From contig DFZN01000008.1 of NCBI GenBank assembly GCA_002382735.1, forward strand, positions 1 to 20,927: a stretch of DNA of 20,927 nt, given 5' to 3'. The notes below the pieces were generated by a model. The model had not been told where the DNA came from. It saw nothing but the letters and a program-made list of their open reading frames with translations, and ran no database searches. The stretch comes from a bacterium UBP11_UBA4055. GTDB taxonomy: Bacteria; UBA4055. The position numbers and the translations under genes were made by a program. Of the stretch, positions 1-7,256 are shown one piece after another (within the stretch, counting starts at the first letter, position 1; every line of letters starts with the position of its first letter).

Positions 1-1
1 G

Positions 2-565
2 CTTGAAATCGTAAAAAAGAACAGAAGCTACAGAAGGTTTTATCAGGAAATCAAAACAGATGTTAAAACACTTAAGGAACTTGTTGAGCTGGCTCGTTTT
101 TCTGCATCGGGAGGTAATATGCAGCCTCTGCGTTTTGTTTTATCCTGCAATGAAGATAAGAACGAAAGGATATTCTCATGCCTGAAATGGGCGATGTTCT
201 TAAAGGACTGGGGCGGACCTTCGGAAGGAGAAAAGCCATCTGCCTATATTGTTATGTTAAAAAAGAAAGAACTTAATACTCCAAATAATCTCGATGCCGG
301 AATAATGGCTCAGACCATGCTATTGGGAGCTGTTGAAAGAGGTTTGGGCGGATGTATGTTCGGATCCGTGAACAGACCTTTGCTTTCCGAACTTCTCGGT
401 ATAGGTAATGAAAAGTACGAGATCGCGCTTGTTGTCGCAATAGGCAAACCGAAAGAAGAGATAGTTATTGATGATATCACCGAAGGCAACGATACAAAAT
501 ATTACAGAGTCGGGAAAGTCCATCATGTACCGAAATTAAAGCTTGATGACCTCATAATAGGGTAA
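2..565 (+). CDS. Nitroreductase family protein (5' end cut by window)
   Basis: This is an FMN-dependent nitroreductase-fold oxidoreductase, probably a cytoplasmic NAD(P)H-using enzyme of unknown substrate. The reading frame is open from base 2, upstream of the first ATG at 119, and the upstream residues fit the family. They read NRSYRRF followed by LVELARFSASGGNMQPLRF, the FMN-binding N-terminal pattern (Arg-Ser-x-Arg, then Ser-x-x-Asn-x-Gln-Pro). The 119 ATG is therefore internal. Further on are an LDAGIMAQTMLLGA helix, the GLGGCMFGS segment that usually contacts the flavin, and a C-terminal VAIGKP strand followed by a VHHVPK tail. Only about the first 10-20 residues appear to be missing beyond the window edge. 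A second, shortened nitroreductase gene follows after 9 bp, so this was probably a tandem pair. Family assignment is secure. The substrate cannot be read from sequence. Confidence 0.88.
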   Translation, partial: LEIVKKNRSYRRFYQEIKTDVKTLKELVELARFSASGGNMQPLRFVLSCNEDKNERIFSCLKWAMFLKDWGGPSEGEKPSAYIVMLKKKELNTPNNLDAGIMAQTMLLGAVERGLGGCMFGSVNRPLLSELLGIGNEKYEIALVVAIGKPKEEIVIDDITEGNDTKYYRVGKVHHVPKLKLDDLIIG

Positions 566-574
566 GGAGAGATT

Positions 575-799
575 ATGAATGAAATAATGAGATGCATAAG
601 GTCACGCAGGAACTGCAGGAATTTCAAGCCGAATCCTTTAAGAGAAGAGGAGCTTCAACAAGTCATCGAAGCTGGTTTATGGGCACCCAGCGGGAACAAC
701 AAACAGCCATGGTATTTTACCGTCATAAGAAATAAACGAACGGTTGAAAAGATAAATAACGATGCCAAGAAAAAAGCGGTTAATTATTATAATCAATAA
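575..799 (+). pseudogene. Nitroreductase N-terminal fragment (truncated second copy)
   Basis: The 74-residue frame begins with a normal start and carries the N-terminal nitroreductase pattern: CIRSRRNCRNF, then LREEELQQVIEAGLWAPSG, then NNKQPWYF. It stops after NDAKKKAVNYYNQ. Family members usually run to about 170-200 residues, so the second half of the FMN site and the dimer-forming C-terminal half are absent. I read 800-956 in all three forward frames and saw no recognisable continuation, so this looks like a 3' deletion rather than a simple frameshift. It lies 9 bp after the intact nitroreductase and has a fair ribosome site (AAGGAGAG just before the ATG), so it may still be translated into a short peptide. 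A functional mini-protein is possible but less likely. Confidence 0.7.
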
Positions 800-835
800 C
801 AGATATGAAGTTAATTTTTCTAAGTTTATTTCCGT

Positions 836-865
836 GTTTTAATCCGTTTTGAGCGGATAAAAAAC
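836..865. other. AT-flanked hairpin between nitroreductase remnant and HD-GYP operon
   Basis: The arms ATCCG (842-846) and CGGAT (854-858) surround a 7-base loop. After one A/A mismatch the pairing continues with four T-A pairs (837-840 with 860-863). It could be a weak factor-independent terminator for the nitroreductase transcript, or simply a cruciform. No U-rich run follows directly on the plus strand, so the terminator reading is tentative. Confidence 0.3.
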
Positions 866-876
866 TTTGTCTTACA

Positions 877-910
877 ACAATTTAAGTTGATTTTATCGAG
901 CTTAAATTGT
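877..910. promoter_or_regulatory. Perfect 10-bp inverted repeat around the operon promoter
   Basis: ACAATTTAAG (877-886) and CTTAAATTGT (901-910) are exact reverse complements separated by 14 bases. The left arm ends immediately before the proposed -35 box (887-892). The right arm touches the first base of the -10 box (910-915). A homodimeric regulator bound here would cover the promoter, so an operator is the natural reading. The half-site centres are about 24 bp apart, slightly over two helical turns. No regulator for this site can be named from the window. Confidence 0.5.
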
Positions 911-915
911 ATATT
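887..915 (+). promoter_or_regulatory. Sigma-70-like promoter of the ten-gene operon
   Basis: TTGATT (887-892) and TATATT (910-915) are separated by exactly 17 bases, each one mismatch away from the consensus hexamer. Transcription would start near 922 and give a leader of about 35 bases before the ATG at 957. The next ten plus-strand genes overlap or nearly touch, so this is the best candidate for the main promoter of the whole 957-11891 block. Internal promoters were not excluded. Confidence 0.6.
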
Positions 916-956
916 ATCACTCTTATCAGTCTAAGTAATCTGAAAGCGGGTTTTAA

Positions 957-2117
957 ATGGCGAAAATTTTAGTAATAGACGACGAACCGGAACTGAGAGA
1001 GTTCGTTGTAATGAGCCTCGAACTCAATAATTTTGATACTGTCGAAGCGGATAACGGTAAAAAAGCTCTGTCAATACTGGAAGAAGAAGATTTTGACTGC
1101 ATAGTTTCCGATGTTGAGATGCCTCATATGACAGGGCCGGAGTTCCTGAAAAGTTTTAGGGAGATAAACAAAGTTATTCCCGTTATCATGCTGACCGGAG
1201 TTAAAGACCTTAACACGGTAGTCGATGTCATGAAGGCCGGTGCTCAGGATTACCTTGTGAAACCAATAAATGTTGACGAGCTTCTGATATCAGTCAGAAA
1301 GTGTATCGAGTTCAAAAAGCTCATAGAGCAGAACATCAGGCTTCAGAAGGAGAACGAGAGATATCAGCAGCATCTTGAGGAAATGGTCGATAAAAGATCT
1401 GTCCAGCTTAAAGACGCTCTTTTCGGATCTCTGATCATTATCGCTTCTTCGATCGAGGCTAAGGACGAATATACGAAAGGTCACAGCAACAGAGTAAGGC
1501 TGATAAGTGTGGATATCGGAAAACTGATGGGACTTGAGAATAAGCAGCTCCAGATACTTGAATACGGAGCTATGATGCACGATGTGGGGAAGATAGGTGT
1601 GCGGGACGCGATACTGAACAAGAACAGGTCACTGACCGAAGAGGAATTTGATTCCATCATGTCTCATCCGTCCATAGGAGCGAACATCGTAAAAAATATC
1701 TCATTTTTCAATCCGATGATCGACTGCATCAAATATCATCATGAGAAATACAACGGCAAGGGCTATCCGGAAGGAATTAGGGGTGATCAGATACCTCTTC
1801 TCGCCAGGATCGTGGCTGTTGCCGACACATACGATGCGATAACGACAACAAGACCCTACAGAAAGGAAAAAACAAGCATCGAAGCAGTGGAAGTGCTTAT
1901 TGAAGGTAAAGGATCCCAGTTCGATCCCGATATCGTTGATGTTTTCGTTAACAACAGGCTTTACGAAAAGAATTATATACATATAGACAAAGCCGAAGCC
2001 GAATCAGGCAATATTAAACCGTCCACGATCATACTTGACGATGAATCAAGCCTAAAAATATTCCAGAAGAGCAAGAAAGATAATTCTGCAGAGCCGTATC
2101 TACATGACGAAATGTAG
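957..2117 (+). CDS. Response regulator with HD-GYP output domain (probable c-di-GMP phosphodiesterase)
   Basis: This is a two-domain cytoplasmic signalling protein of 386 residues. Residues 1-120 form a receiver domain: acidic pair D8/D9, phospho-acceptor D52 (VSDVEMP), T80 and K102 (LVKP). Residues about 115-150 are charged and helical, a likely coiled-coil linker. Residues about 165-325 are an HD-GYP domain with H208/D209 (MMHDVGKIG), MSHPSIG, H261-H262-E263, GKGYPEG at about 267-273, and DAITTTRPYR. This family hydrolyses cyclic di-GMP using a two- or three-metal site, and the metal-binding residues appear intact. The position often occupied by Asp in the HHExxDGxGYP signature is Asn266 here. 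A polar tail of about 60 residues (325-386) is unassigned. The ribosome site is weak (GCGGG). It is the first gene of the operon and overlaps the next by 14 bp. No histidine kinase is nearby. Confident on architecture; activity is inferred. Confidence 0.93.
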   Translation: MAKILVIDDEPELREFVVMSLELNNFDTVEADNGKKALSILEEEDFDCIVSDVEMPHMTGPEFLKSFREINKVIPVIMLTGVKDLNTVVDVMKAGAQDYLVKPINVDELLISVRKCIEFKKLIEQNIRLQKENERYQQHLEEMVDKRSVQLKDALFGSLIIIASSIEAKDEYTKGHSNRVRLISVDIGKLMGLENKQLQILEYGAMMHDVGKIGVRDAILNKNRSLTEEEFDSIMSHPSIGANIVKNISFFNPMIDCIKYHHEKYNGKGYPEGIRGDQIPLLARIVAVADTYDAITTTRPYRKEKTSIEAVEVLIEGKGSQFDPDIVDVFVNNRLYEKNYIHIDKAEAESGNIKPSTIILDDESSLKIFQKSKKDNSAEPYLHDEM

Positions 2118-2754
2118 TCTGTTAATATTCTTCCTGGCAGTGTTTTCATTATCGGGAAAGGACTTTTACATCGGCCGTCTTAAGTATGACGGGGGGGGCG
2201 ACTGGTACAGCAGTCCTTCGGCAGTAAATAATCTGCTGGAATTCGTTTCAGACAATACGGGGATCGATTGCGCGGAAATGGAAACTGTCGTAACAGTGAA
2301 TGACAACCTCAGTTCGTTCCCGTATCTGTATCTCACAGGTCACGGGACTATAGATATGACTGATAACGAAGCTCAGACCATAAGAAGCCATCTGATAAGA
2401 GGAGGCTTTCTGCATGCCGACGATAACTACGGCTTGAATGAATCGTTCAGAAAAGTCGTAAAAAAGATATTCCCCGATAAAGAACTGATACCTGTTCCGT
2501 TCACCCACCCTATATATAACATAAAGTACAAATTTCCCGAAGGACTTCCAAAGATCCATGAACACGACGGAAAGCCTCCTGAAGGACTGGGTATTTTTCA
2601 CAACGGCAGGCTCGTCCTGTTCTATTCCTACGAGGCTGATCTGGGTAACGGATGGGAGGATGCGGAAGTTCATAAGGATCCTGAAGAAAAAAGGCAGCAA
2701 GCTCTTAAAATGGGCTGTAACCTTGTATTATATTATTTGTCGGGATCAGAATGA
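2104..2754 (+). CDS. DUF4159-family exported protein
   Basis: This 216-residue protein has a short hydrophobic N-terminal segment (CSLLIFFLAVFSLSG, about residues 4-18) that looks like a signal peptide, so it is probably periplasmic. The rest matches the DUF4159 pattern: RLKYDGGGDWYSSPSA near the N terminus, LYLTGHG, GGFLHADDNYG, PFTHPIY, IHEHDGKPPEG, then SYEADLGNGWEDAEVH and a closing MGCNLVLYYLSG helix. The fold resembles the class I glutamine-amidotransferase-like proteins linked to von Willebrand/aerotolerance-type operons, but no biochemical role is established. The start at 2104 lies inside the end of the HD-GYP gene, and its own stop overlaps the next start (ATGA). A run of eight G at 2191-2198 encodes the conserved GGG and is a possible slippage site. 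Family call is firm; function unknown. Confidence 0.85.
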   Translation: MTKCSLLIFFLAVFSLSGKDFYIGRLKYDGGGDWYSSPSAVNNLLEFVSDNTGIDCAEMETVVTVNDNLSSFPYLYLTGHGTIDMTDNEAQTIRSHLIRGGFLHADDNYGLNESFRKVVKKIFPDKELIPVPFTHPIYNIKYKFPEGLPKIHEHDGKPPEGLGIFHNGRLVLFYSYEADLGNGWEDAEVHKDPEEKRQQALKMGCNLVLYYLSGSE

Positions 2755-3518
2755 AAAGATTGTTTAAAAATCAGATCAAGCTTTTAAAGTCACTTCAGAC
2801 AAAAAAAGGAAGGGATGAGGCCGGTCTTTTTACTGTAGAAGGAATAAAAGCAGTTACAGAACTTATAAGATCTCGGATCAGTACCGAATTTTTGGTATTC
2901 GATCCTGATTTCGATTATGAGGATTTTCTGTTGAAAAATAAGATCGGATCGGGTACAGAAAAATACACCTGCGATATGAGCATAATCTCGTCAATGTCCT
3001 CCAGCGAAGGGATAATTGCGGTAGCCAAACTGCCTGAAGCAGCTGACATTAATGGATTTTTTAACCGGAGCAGATACCTGCTCGGATTATTCGGCATCGG
3101 AGATCCCGGGAATCTGGGAACACTGCTCAGAACAGCGCACTGGTTCGGTTTTGACGGAGCCGTTTTGTACGAAGACTGCGCAGATGTTTATTCACAGAAG
3201 GTGATCAGGGGAAGTATGGGTGCTGTCTTCAATATGAGCATTCTGGTCGCTAAAGAATATGAAAAAACGGACAGTTATCTGAAGGGTTGGAATAAGATAG
3301 GGACATTTCTTGGCATGGAAAACACATTTAAGCCTGTTAAAGATAAAGCTGTAATTCTCTTTCTCGGTAACGAATCGTCAGGACTGAAAGAGGAAATGAA
3401 AAAATATACTGACATGAATTACAGAATAGCGGCCGGAAGCGGTTTCGATTCGCTGAATGTTTCCGTGGCGGGCGGAATAATTATGCATGAACTGTTCAGG
3501 AACGGGGGTTTAAAATGA
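2751..3518 (+). CDS. SpoU/TrmH-family RNA 2'-O-methyltransferase
   Basis: This 255-residue SPOUT methyltransferase probably transfers a methyl group from S-adenosylmethionine to a ribose 2'-OH in rRNA or tRNA. Residues 1-95 form the substrate-binding N-terminal domain (KNQIKLLKSLQTKKGR, then FTVEGIKAV, the usual SpoU start). The trefoil-knot catalytic domain carries the three family motifs: motif 1 GDPGNLGTLLRTAHWFG (about 117-133), motif 2 ILFLGNESSGL (about 202-212) and motif 3 SLNVSVAGGIIMHEL (about 235-250). The motif 1 Arg and the motif 2 Glu are present. It is translationally coupled on both sides by 4-bp ATGA overlaps. The exact modified nucleotide cannot be deduced; a 23S rRNA target such as that of RlmB-like enzymes is the default guess. 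Confidence 0.9.
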   Translation: MKRLFKNQIKLLKSLQTKKGRDEAGLFTVEGIKAVTELIRSRISTEFLVFDPDFDYEDFLLKNKIGSGTEKYTCDMSIISSMSSSEGIIAVAKLPEAADINGFFNRSRYLLGLFGIGDPGNLGTLLRTAHWFGFDGAVLYEDCADVYSQKVIRGSMGAVFNMSILVAKEYEKTDSYLKGWNKIGTFLGMENTFKPVKDKAVILFLGNESSGLKEEMKKYTDMNYRIAAGSGFDSLNVSVAGGIIMHELFRNGGLK

Positions 3519-4561
3519 TGATCGTAATGAAGATCGGAGCAACGAAGAAACAGATACTTGAAGTTGTCCAGGGTATCGAACAGATCGGATATGAGGCTAA
3601 AATAAGTAAGGGTGCTCAAAGATCAATCATACTTGTTCACGGCAATATAGGCTATATTGACGAAGCCTATTTCAATAAATTCTCAGGTATCAGGGACATA
3701 ATCCACATATCAAGAAGACTCAGGCTTGTTTATAAAGAGAATATGGGCGGTAGTAATACAATTGTTGATATCGGCGAGGGTATAAAATTCAATGAGGATT
3801 ATTCCCAGATTATTGCAGGTCCGTGTTCGATTGAAAGCAGGGATATGGCACTTGAAACAGCAGATTTCTTAAGTTCAAGAGGCGTGAGGATCATGAGGGG
3901 TGGTGTCTTTAAGCCCAGAACTTCCCCCTACAGTTTTCAGGGATTGAAGGAAAAAGGTCTGGAGTTTTTGTCAGAAGCAGCAAAAAAGTATAAGATGAAA
4001 ACAGTTTCAGAGGCTGTTGACGAATATTCTTTAAGTCTTTTAAGTGAAGTTGTTGATGTAATCCAAATAGGCGCAAGGAATATGCAGAATTATTCCCTTC
4101 TTAAGAAATGCGGAACTATAAACAAACCTGTACTGTTGAAGAGAGGATTCACGGCGTCTATTGAGGATGTCTATATTTCTCTTGAATATATTCTCTCTGA
4201 AGGTAATCAGAATGTGATCGTGTGCGAACGGGGTATAAGGGTGTTCGAAGGCACAAAGCAGAGATCAATAATAGATTTCCTCGGAGTAAGTGATTTCAAG
4301 GATGAGTGTCATCTTCCTATGATAATCGATACAAGTCATGCCACCAGGGATAGAAAAAAAGTTCAAAGCCTATCAAGAGCCGCTATTATTTACGGATGCG
4401 ACGGTCTTATGATCGAAGTTCATCCTGATCCCGACAAAGCCCTGTCAGACGGACCTCAGTCGCTTTCTTTCGGCGATTTCGACCTTCTGCTGATAGAACT
4501 GAAGAATTTATCAAAATTCGCGAAAAAACCACTTAAACTATATGGCACTCAGAAGAAATGA
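3515..4561 (+). CDS. aroF: 3-deoxy-7-phosphoheptulonate (DAHP) synthase, class I-beta
   Basis: This catalyses the first step of the shikimate pathway: phosphoenolpyruvate plus erythrose 4-phosphate gives DAHP. Residues 1-75 form the ferredoxin-like regulatory domain typical of the Thermotoga-type enzymes, which in that group gives feedback control by aromatic amino acids. The TIM-barrel follows: IAGPCSIES with C104, RGGVFKPRTSPYSFQG (about 127-142), QIGARNMQN, LLKRGF, ERGIRVFEG, SHAT with H275, IEVHP with E301 and LSDG with D312. C104, H275, E301 and D312 are the expected metal ligands, so the enzyme should be active. The usual DPSHATG-like stretch reads DTSHATR here. ATG codons at 3515, 3518 and 3527 are all possible starts. 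The first, overlapping the upstream stop, is used. It is unusual to find this gene embedded among wall-synthesis genes. Confidence 0.94.
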   Translation: MMIVMKIGATKKQILEVVQGIEQIGYEAKISKGAQRSIILVHGNIGYIDEAYFNKFSGIRDIIHISRRLRLVYKENMGGSNTIVDIGEGIKFNEDYSQIIAGPCSIESRDMALETADFLSSRGVRIMRGGVFKPRTSPYSFQGLKEKGLEFLSEAAKKYKMKTVSEAVDEYSLSLLSEVVDVIQIGARNMQNYSLLKKCGTINKPVLLKRGFTASIEDVYISLEYILSEGNQNVIVCERGIRVFEGTKQRSIIDFLGVSDFKDECHLPMIIDTSHATRDRKKVQSLSRAAIIYGCDGLMIEVHPDPDKALSDGPQSLSFGDFDLLLIELKNLSKFAKKPLKLYGTQKK

Positions 4562-6033
4562 ACATTAGAATAGGATTTTTACATAACCGGAGAAATTTGA
4601 AAGTAAAGTTCAAAGGAAACTACTCAGTAAGCGGATTGGAAGGAAGAGTAACGGACAGAACAGTCGCAGGCAGGTCGTATGAGCTGAATCTGTTAGACTC
4701 AGTACCCGCGGAACATCAGTGGTATGAGAAGTTAGATACTTTTTTCGACATTACAAAAATGGAGTCTTACAGGCAGAAGTACGACCCTGACGAGATAAGC
4801 ACAAGAACTGTTAAGGCGGGGAAAAAAATAGGATTATCAGACAATTTCGAATACTGGATTATGAAGAAAGCGCCCGACATGAGCGGAAAGATATATCCTT
4901 CAGGGGATTTCAGGTACAAAAAGCTTGTGAAGAAAGAAGCAGACGGTGAGATAGGGTTCTCTGGGGCTCGTTATCGGAAAAAGATAGTATTTATTCCTGA
5001 AAACAGAAATTGTTCATTCTCAGTTGAAGGAGTAAGGGTCGGTATCGACTTCCACTGGGACCATACGGAAGACCTTGAATACAGTGGCGGACTCGAGGTC
5101 ATGATCGACAATTCCGGCGGGCTGACCGCAATAAATATCGTTGATCTCGAAGACTATCTTGCAAGCGTGAACTCATCCGAGATGAGGAACGATAACAATA
5201 TTGAGATGCTCAAGGCTCAGACCGTCGCGGCAAGAAGCACGGTACTGGCCACAATGGGAAAACACCACTTCGAAGAAGGTTTTGATCTGTGCTCGGATGA
5301 CCACTGCCAGTGCTATCAGGGTATCGGCAAAATCTCTGAGCTGTCTTTGAGGGTCGCAGAGGAAACAAAAGGCGAAGTGCTGATGTTCGATTCCCGGTTT
5401 GCTGACGCAAGATATTCAAAAATATGCGGTGGTGTGACAGAAAGGTATTCCGCATGCTGGGAGGATCGCGATCTTCCTTATCTTGCATCTTTTTACGATC
5501 GTCATAATGGAGAAGAAGTTGTTTCAGAGATGTCTGAAAACGAAACCAGGACCTTCATTGACAATACCGAAAATGACTGTTTCTGTAACACTTTCAGGCA
5601 CAAGCTTCCCAAGTCTCTCTCTTTCTGCAAAGATCTTTTCAGATGGGAAGTATCGGTAAGTATTGTTGATATTGAAAAGAACCTGAAGATCAAATTCGGA
5701 AAAGAGATTGGGGAAATAAAAAACATCGAGGCTGTTCAAAGGGGAAGATCAGGCAGAATAATAAATTTAATTGTTTCAGGTTCCGACGGAGTGGTCATTA
5801 TAGGTAAAGAGCTCAATGTAAGAAGACTTTTATCAGATACTCATCTGCCGAGTTCAGCGTTCTATATAACCAGAGATCATGAGTGTTTCATTCTGAAAGG
5901 TGCCGGATGGGGGCACGGAGTGGGTTTATGTCAGATCGGAGCTCAGATAATGGGCGAATCAGGTTATGACTATAAGCAGATACTTAAACACTATTACAGG
6001 GGGGCTTCTGTCAGAAGAACAGACGGGATATGA
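4558..6033 (+). CDS. SpoIID/LytB-domain protein, long form
   Basis: This 491-residue protein has a C-terminal SpoIID/LytB domain, the peptidoglycan-acting family that includes the sporulation lytic transglycosylase SpoIID and the amidase enhancer LytB. The domain begins near residue 195 with DLEDYLASV, then NSSEM with E208 at the position of the SpoIID catalytic Glu, then LKAQTVAARS. It continues with a DLCSDDHCQCYQG stretch (C245, C250, C252), the CGGVTE segment, and ends with GAGWGHGVGLCQIGA (G450-G454 in GWGHG). The first 190 residues are beta-rich and lack a signal peptide: the start, MNIRIGFLHNRRN, is not hydrophobic. Either export is non-classical, the true function is cytoplasmic, or the start is misplaced. 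The upstream ATGA overlap argues against misplacement. The long form is common outside spore formers. It sits directly before rodA, suggesting a wall-remodelling role. Confidence 0.88.
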   Translation: MNIRIGFLHNRRNLKVKFKGNYSVSGLEGRVTDRTVAGRSYELNLLDSVPAEHQWYEKLDTFFDITKMESYRQKYDPDEISTRTVKAGKKIGLSDNFEYWIMKKAPDMSGKIYPSGDFRYKKLVKKEADGEIGFSGARYRKKIVFIPENRNCSFSVEGVRVGIDFHWDHTEDLEYSGGLEVMIDNSGGLTAINIVDLEDYLASVNSSEMRNDNNIEMLKAQTVAARSTVLATMGKHHFEEGFDLCSDDHCQCYQGIGKISELSLRVAEETKGEVLMFDSRFADARYSKICGGVTERYSACWEDRDLPYLASFYDRHNGEEVVSEMSENETRTFIDNTENDCFCNTFRHKLPKSLSFCKDLFRWEVSVSIVDIEKNLKIKFGKEIGEIKNIEAVQRGRSGRIINLIVSGSDGVVIIGKELNVRRLLSDTHLPSSAFYITRDHECFILKGAGWGHGVGLCQIGAQIMGESGYDYKQILKHYYRGASVRRTDGI

Positions 6034-7244
6034 GAGATATTTTTAAGGGCATAGATCCGGGAATAATTATTTCGCTTACGGTTCTTACGGGTATAGGATT
6101 ACTGGCGATTTATTCGGCGGGAACAGCCCGCGGAACTGAAGATCTTATCATTAAGCAGTTACTTTGGTTCATAGTCGGTATCGCTGTCATTTACTCCGCA
6201 CAAATGATCCCGGTTACTTCATTGTTGCCTCTTTCAAATCTGTTTTATATGATCCTTCTTCTGATGCTTCTGCTTGTTCTAGCTATCGGATCAGAGAAAA
6301 TGGGTGCCAAAAGGTGGATCGAATTCGGCTATCTGCAGTTCCAGCCATCTGAGATCGGGAAGTTCCTTCTCATATGTACTCTGGCGAGATATTTTAGTGC
6401 CGGAAGAATTCAGTGGAACGATAAAAAAGTCATTGCCACAGGATTCATCATCGCAGCAATACCGTCTTATCTGATACTTAAACAGCCTGACCTTGGTTCG
6501 GCAGTTATCTACATGGTGATATTTCTTTCGATCATATATGCCGCAGGTCTTCCGGGATTTTATCTCTTCAATATATCCGCGATGTTCTTTTTTATTTTTG
6601 CAGGATCTCTGGGGATACAGCTTTTTATCAGTGCTCTAATAATTTACGGGCTGATCGTTTTCAAGTTCTCGAAAAGATATTATAATGCGATAATCCTTTT
6701 TCTTTGCGCGATCGGAGTTTCTTTAAGTTCAAATGCTTTGTGGAACAATTTGAAACCTTACCAGCGGACGAGACTTCTGACATTTCTTGATCCTGAAAAA
6801 TTTTCGAGGGAAGGCGGATGGCAGGTCGTACAATCAAAAACGGCAGTTTTCAACGGCAAATTTGCCGGTATGGGATTTTTGCAGGGCAGTCAGACCCAGT
6901 TGAGGTTTCTGCCGGAAGGACATAATGATTTTATATTCAGCGTTATAGCGGAAGAATTCGGCATAATTGGCATAATACTGCTCTTTTCAGCTTTCTCCTA
7001 TTTGTTCTTCCGGTTAGCCAGGACAGTTTCAAAGACCGGAAGCCGATACCTTTACCTTTTAGGGTCGGGAATAACTGCGCTCATCGTATTCCAGACTGTG
7101 CTGAATATCTCAATTAGCGTCGGTTTAATGCCTGTTACGGGACTCCCCCTCCCTTTTGTTAGCTATGGAGGCACATCCCTTATAATAAATATGTTCATGG
7201 TGGGAATCGTTATGTCACTCGGAAAACATAAAAAGAACATTTGA
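6030..7244 (+). CDS. rodA: RodA-type SEDS peptidoglycan glycosyltransferase
   Basis: This 404-residue integral membrane protein has about ten transmembrane segments and polymerises lipid II into glycan strands during cell elongation, normally with a class B penicillin-binding protein. Visible SEDS-family landmarks are GIGLLAIYSAG in the first segment, GAKRWIEFG, FQPSEIGKF, QPDLGSA with the essential-type D154, GWQVVQSK, LPEGHNDFIFSVIAEEFG (about 294-311), and the C-terminal PVTGLPLPFVSYGGTSL. RodA and FtsW are close relatives. RodA is preferred because the gene lies among general wall genes and not in a dcw division cluster, but this is an inference. The PBP2 partner and mreBCD are not in the window. 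The start overlaps the SpoIID stop by 4 bp. Hydrophobic length and motif content look complete. Confidence 0.9.
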   Translation: MRDIFKGIDPGIIISLTVLTGIGLLAIYSAGTARGTEDLIIKQLLWFIVGIAVIYSAQMIPVTSLLPLSNLFYMILLLMLLLVLAIGSEKMGAKRWIEFGYLQFQPSEIGKFLLICTLARYFSAGRIQWNDKKVIATGFIIAAIPSYLILKQPDLGSAVIYMVIFLSIIYAAGLPGFYLFNISAMFFFIFAGSLGIQLFISALIIYGLIVFKFSKRYYNAIILFLCAIGVSLSSNALWNNLKPYQRTRLLTFLDPEKFSREGGWQVVQSKTAVFNGKFAGMGFLQGSQTQLRFLPEGHNDFIFSVIAEEFGIIGIILLFSAFSYLFFRLARTVSKTGSRYLYLLGSGITALIVFQTVLNISISVGLMPVTGLPLPFVSYGGTSLIINMFMVGIVMSLGKHKKNI

Positions 7245-7256
7245 ACGGGAGTTATT

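Noticed and set aside
2248..2700. 150-residue open frame on the minus strand
   Set aside because: It is antisense to the well-supported DUF4159 gene and shows no family motif or plausible ribosome site.
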